DNA of 16,676 nucleotides from Candidatus Kapaibacterium sp. (GTDB taxonomy: Bacteria; Bacteroidota; Ignavibacteria; Palsa-1295). The notes beneath the pieces are model-generated. The model saw only the letters and a list, made by a program, of their open reading frames with translations. It had not been told where the DNA came from and searched no databases. This document shows, piece after piece, positions 13,864 through 16,676 of this stretch; positions within the stretch are counted from its first letter, which is position 1, and every line of letters begins with the position of its first letter. The stretch spans positions 1 through 16,676 of the forward strand of contig JANWLI010000046.1 in assembly GCA_025450975.1 (NCBI GenBank), given 5' to 3'. The position numbers were made by a program, and so were the translations under genes.

Positions 13864-14947
13864 ATTTCAGGAAATTTTGTGTGGCGAGAAATACCTGGTC
13901 TACATCGATGGCTCGAATGCAGAGAAAGTGTTCGGCAGGATCGTGTCGGAAGCATACTAGCGGACGCGTGGAGTAACTGAAGCAGGGCCTGCATTCGATC
14001 CCGGTGTGAACGACTGAGTACTGTGTCTTCCAGGGATGGAAGTAGGTTTCATTTGTAGGACCGAAGATCGCAACAGTTTTCAGTCCCAGACCTCCGGCAA
14101 TGTGCATCAGAGCCGAATCGTTAGAGACAAAAACATCCATCTGCTCCATGATGGCGATCGACTCCATGATCGACTTTGTCCGTACTTCGATAATGGCATC
14201 TCCGGCAAGCTCCTTAATGATCTCATTTGCACTGACATCGTCGGGTCCGCCAAACAGCAGCACAGAAGCACCCGACTCTGCCTTGAGCCTCTTTGCAAGG
14301 GCAGCAAACTTCTCCGGTGCCCAGCGGCGCATAATGTGATTCTTGAAGAGAGCAGTGCCTGCATGAAAGCCAATGAGCGGATGGCGGCCAGTAAGATTCT
14401 TTTCCTTCAGCCATGAAGTGGCAAATTCTTTGTACTCGGTCTTGAGATGGATCTCCAGCGGCGGAAGGCTCTCCTCGACCAACGGAGCATTGATGCCGAT
14501 CAAACTGAGCAGCCGGACATTCTCTTCGACACAATGAAGCGAGTCGTCCTCACCGAGCGTATCCGTGCAGAGCCCGGAAAGATTGCGCCAGTCACGCAGC
14601 TTATATCTGATCCCCAGTTTTCGTCCGGCACCGAGCAGGATGGCAAAAATATTGTATTGCCACCGATTCTGCGGATAGATATTGATCGAGATATCGAACC
14701 CATGTTTACGAAGGTTGAACAGATAGAGGAGGCCTTCGACCTTGGACGTATGGATAAAGTCGAAAAAGTGTACGTGGTCGATATTCGGATCGGCACGAAG
14801 GAGATCGCGTGTAGCGGGAAACATGACAAGCGCATGGATCTCTGCCTCCGGTCGGGCATAGCGCAACAGCCGAAACATCGGCGTCGACATAAGTGCATCG
14901 CCGATGCCGGGCAGTGCAATGACAATTATTTTTTCACGAGCCGTCAC
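13862..14947 (-). CDS. Glycosyltransferase family 9 protein (heptosyltransferase-like)
   Basis: A 361-residue GT-B glycosyltransferase similar to ADP-heptose:LPS heptosyltransferases. N-terminal 'VIALPGIGDALMSTPMFRLLR' is the family's G-x-GD acceptor-side loop (8-29). The donor-side motif 'SNDSALMHIAGGLGLKTVAIFGPT' spans 275-298, with D277, H282, and 'NETYFHPW' behind it. A C-x2-C-x9-C-x10-C pattern (C319, C322, C332, C343) near the C-terminus is seen in many family members and might bind metal. It likely adds a sugar to LPS core or another surface glycan at the inner face of the inner membrane; the sugar is not determinable. The start is GTG at 14947, overlapping the TAG stop of the upstream YfhO-like gene by one base, so the two are probably translated together. 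Confidence 0.9.
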   Translation of the reverse strand: MTAREKIIVIALPGIGDALMSTPMFRLLRYARPEAEIHALVMFPATRDLLRADPNIDHVHFFDFIHTSKVEGLLYLFNLRKHGFDISINIYPQNRWQYNIFAILLGAGRKLGIRYKLRDWRNLSGLCTDTLGEDDSLHCVEENVRLLSLIGINAPLVEESLPPLEIHLKTEYKEFATSWLKEKNLTGRHPLIGFHAGTALFKNHIMRRWAPEKFAALAKRLKAESGASVLLFGGPDDVSANEIIKELAGDAIIEVRTKSIMESIAIMEQMDVFVSNDSALMHIAGGLGLKTVAIFGPTNETYFHPWKTQYSVVHTGIECRPCFSYSTRPLVCFRHDPAEHFLCIRAIDVDQVFLATQNFLK

Positions 14948-16494
14948 TATTGCCTTCTGAGGACGAGGAAGCCTAATGCTCCTAATGAGACTCCCAACGT
15001 AAGCAGCGTAATGAGCGAGCCGGTAGCAAACGCCTCAGACTCGTACCGCATCGTGATCGTGTGAGTGCCCTTCGGGACTTCGACCGCACGTAACGTAGTA
15101 ACTGCACGGTGGAGCTTTGTTTCCTTGCCATCGACATACGCCTTCCAGGCGGGATAGTGAATCTCGGAAAAGAAGAGCACACCATTCTCTGCTGTCGTTA
15201 CTGTTACCTCAAACTCATCAACACCTACTTTCACTACCTGCACAGAAGCGGCAGGATCCGGAGCAGAGATGGGAATCGATGGCTGCTCTTCAATAAGGAT
15301 CGTATTCCTGAAGTCGAATGTGGCATCAGCCTTAAGCAACGCCTGTGCTTCGGCATCCGGACGTACGACCACATTGTAGTACATCTTTGCCCGAGGCAGA
15401 TAGGTCGTGACTGGCTCAAAACCTGCTCCCTGTTGTCCGAGAACAACGCGCCACTTAATATTCAGGAGATCGAGCCCACCACCTGCAACTGCCATTTCCG
15501 GTGCCAAACGTCCGAGGACAAGCGGGTTATAGCCCTCCAGGAGTTGGATGCGGTCATACGCACCCTGATTGCGTTTGAGAAGCATTGCGCCTCCCTGCCG
15601 TATCTGTGCCCGACTTTGCTCTTTAGCTTGCTCTTCTTTGAGAAGCTCAACGACCTGCGGCTGTTCACGATAAGCAGCACGAGGATCTTGCTTCGATGCA
15701 TTGACCTTAGAACCGTAGATAAATAGCTCAGCGAAGGTCAGGATCAAGGCTATCGAAGCCAACCCGATGCCAATGCCTTTGCGCATATATCCCATGAGTG
15801 CAACGATGATCGCGCCTATTACCGGCAGTGCAGCAAGGCTTGCAGCCCAGGAGATGGACTGCTCCATTTCTGGCGCAACCGTTGGTAAAAATGTTTTAGC
15901 ACTCAGAATCCCAGCCAGTGCTAGCAACCAAACAAACGTAACCGCTCCGGCAGAAACCAACAGAGCAGTTCGCTTTTCGATCTCATTTCGTAGGAGCATC
16001 GACAAACCAACCGCCCCTAAGATGCTCATACAGAATGAAAAAAGCATCATCATGCGAGCAGGGGTACGAAGCTTATCGAAGAGTGGTAGCGAGAAGAAGA
16101 TCTTATACAGGAAGAAATTATCGCCAAGAGAAAATAGAAGAGCAAGGACACTCATGCACACCAGAAACGGTACATATTTCCTTCTCCAGCCCCAGATGGA
16201 TGCTGCAATACCGAGCATGAACGGGATAACGCCGATATAGGCAGCCGTTTCCCAGGAAAGGTAGTTGGCGCCATTCCAGTACGGTACTTTCGCTTCTCGG
16301 GCTGCATCCATGACACCGAACAGTCTTGGCATGACGAGCGTCAGGATATGACCAAACGAGAATGACCCGTCGACGGATTTCTCATAGGTCATGACATCGC
16401 GTCTGGACAGGTCAGCCAATTCCTGCGCTGGGAGCAATTGGATCGCAAACAATCCCAGACCAATGATGACTGGCACGGCCATGCGCAACAACAT
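14947..16494 (-). CDS. YfhO-like multi-pass membrane protein, C-terminal part downstream of an in-frame stop
   Basis: The open part encodes about 515 residues from the ATG at 16494 (a TTG at 16497 is equally available). Seven hydrophobic helices lie in the first 270 residues, followed by an extracytoplasmic domain and a last helix ('SLITLLTLGVSLGALGFLV') before the basic end 'RRQ'. The segment 'FFSEIHYPAWKAYVDGKE', then 'RAVEVPKGTHTITMRYES', is diagnostic of the YfhO family, whose members are GT-C-like proteins thought to glycosylate envelope polymers such as lipoteichoic acid or lipid-linked glycans. The N-terminal catalytic loops lie outside the window. A TGA (16563-16561) stops the frame 22 codons above the ATG, but matching coding sequence continues beyond it. 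So this is either a broken gene, a sequencing error, or a product made by re-initiation. Confidence 0.75.
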   Translation of the reverse strand: MLLRMAVPVIIGLGLFAIQLLPAQELADLSRRDVMTYEKSVDGSFSFGHILTLVMPRLFGVMDAAREAKVPYWNGANYLSWETAAYIGVIPFMLGIAASIWGWRRKYVPFLVCMSVLALLFSLGDNFFLYKIFFSLPLFDKLRTPARMMMLFSFCMSILGAVGLSMLLRNEIEKRTALLVSAGAVTFVWLLALAGILSAKTFLPTVAPEMEQSISWAASLAALPVIGAIIVALMGYMRKGIGIGLASIALILTFAELFIYGSKVNASKQDPRAAYREQPQVVELLKEEQAKEQSRAQIRQGGAMLLKRNQGAYDRIQLLEGYNPLVLGRLAPEMAVAGGGLDLLNIKWRVVLGQQGAGFEPVTTYLPRAKMYYNVVVRPDAEAQALLKADATFDFRNTILIEEQPSIPISAPDPAASVQVVKVGVDEFEVTVTTAENGVLFFSEIHYPAWKAYVDGKETKLHRAVTTLRAVEVPKGTHTITMRYESEAFATGSLITLLTLGVSLGALGFLVLRRQ

Positions 16495-16560
16495 CAATGC
16501 AGAGAAAGGCGCGCCTTCTTTTTTTCTGATCCGGTAGCCGATCTCATAGAGCGCGAGAAG

Positions 16561-16676
16561 TCAGAGAAAGAATGTTATGAAGAGCGTCGTCTGCGGATGA
16601 CCGGCAAGGTAGAGCGCACCTAAAAGCAGTCCTGCGCCAATGGCATTACGCCAACTATCAAACCCACGGTCGAAAA
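16561..16676 (-). pseudogene. Upstream part of the interrupted YfhO-like gene
   Basis: On the - strand, in the same frame as the YfhO-like gene, the bases from the window edge to 16564 read 'DRGFDSWRNAIGAG', 'LLLGALYLAGHPQTTLFITFFL', then TGA, then 'LLALYEIGYRIRKKEGAPFSA' joining the downstream ATG. 'LAGHPQ' within a hydrophobic helix is typical of YfhO/GT-C membrane proteins. The frame stays open to the edge, so the protein is continuous apart from one stop codon. A single base change (for example from TGG, CGA, GGA or TTA) explains it. No frameshift is needed. Confidence 0.7.

Noticed and set aside
16498..16676. UGA recoded as an amino acid to explain the split YfhO-like gene
   Set aside because: TGA ends purE, the thiolase, maf and the EIIA gene at exact overlaps with next starts, so it is a normal stop here. 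No selenocysteine context is apparent either.

Overview
The window is a gene-dense bacterial chromosome segment, almost entirely housekeeping, with genes on both strands and no mobile element, CRISPR array, rRNA or tRNA that I can see. Several features point to the Bacteroidota/Chlorobiota (FCB) group. These are two exact matches to the Bacteroidota-type -7 promoter hexamer pattern TAnnTTTG, several starts without a clear Shine-Dalgarno, a secreted protease ending in a FlgD-like/type-IX-secretion-style C-terminal domain, and a secreted fibronectin-III-like protein of the style common there. A deep-branching lineage (Ignavibacteria/Kapabacteria-like) is my best guess, but this is inference without a search.

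Left part, + strand (1-4783): the 3' end of a Thermus-type isocitrate dehydrogenase, then purE, purK, a degenerate 3-hydroxyacyl-CoA dehydrogenase-like gene, a beta-hydroxyacid dehydrogenase and a thiolase. They sit 0-21 bp apart or overlap by 1-4 bp, so they look like one transcript joining de novo purine synthesis (AIR to CAIR) with acyl-CoA/hydroxyacid metabolism. A structured 123-bp gap with a promoter-like element follows. Then come a small secreted FN3-like protein, maf (nucleotide pyrophosphatase) and an ABC sugar-transport permease (4907-6852).

Middle, - strand (6849-11076): an EIIA(Ntr)-like PTS protein, hisS and an unrecognised protein with a histone-H1-like Lys/Ala/Pro tail form an operon read leftwards. 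It meets the ABC permease gene tail to tail with overlapping stop codons. Further right, a separate - strand gene encodes a secreted HExxH metalloprotease with a hairpin terminator behind it.

Right part: clpC (+), encoding the AAA+ unfoldase, is divergent from the protease gene across a 149-bp region that holds a 20-bp dyad and a duplicated start-codon context. It ends at a strong terminator that also serves the converging - strand pair: a GT9 heptosyltransferase-like gene and a YfhO-like multi-pass membrane protein, probably acting in cell-envelope glycan assembly. The YfhO-like frame is interrupted by an in-frame TGA near the right edge, while homologous-looking coding sequence continues on its far side. 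This is the most notable anomaly. I found no convincing new multi-gene system.
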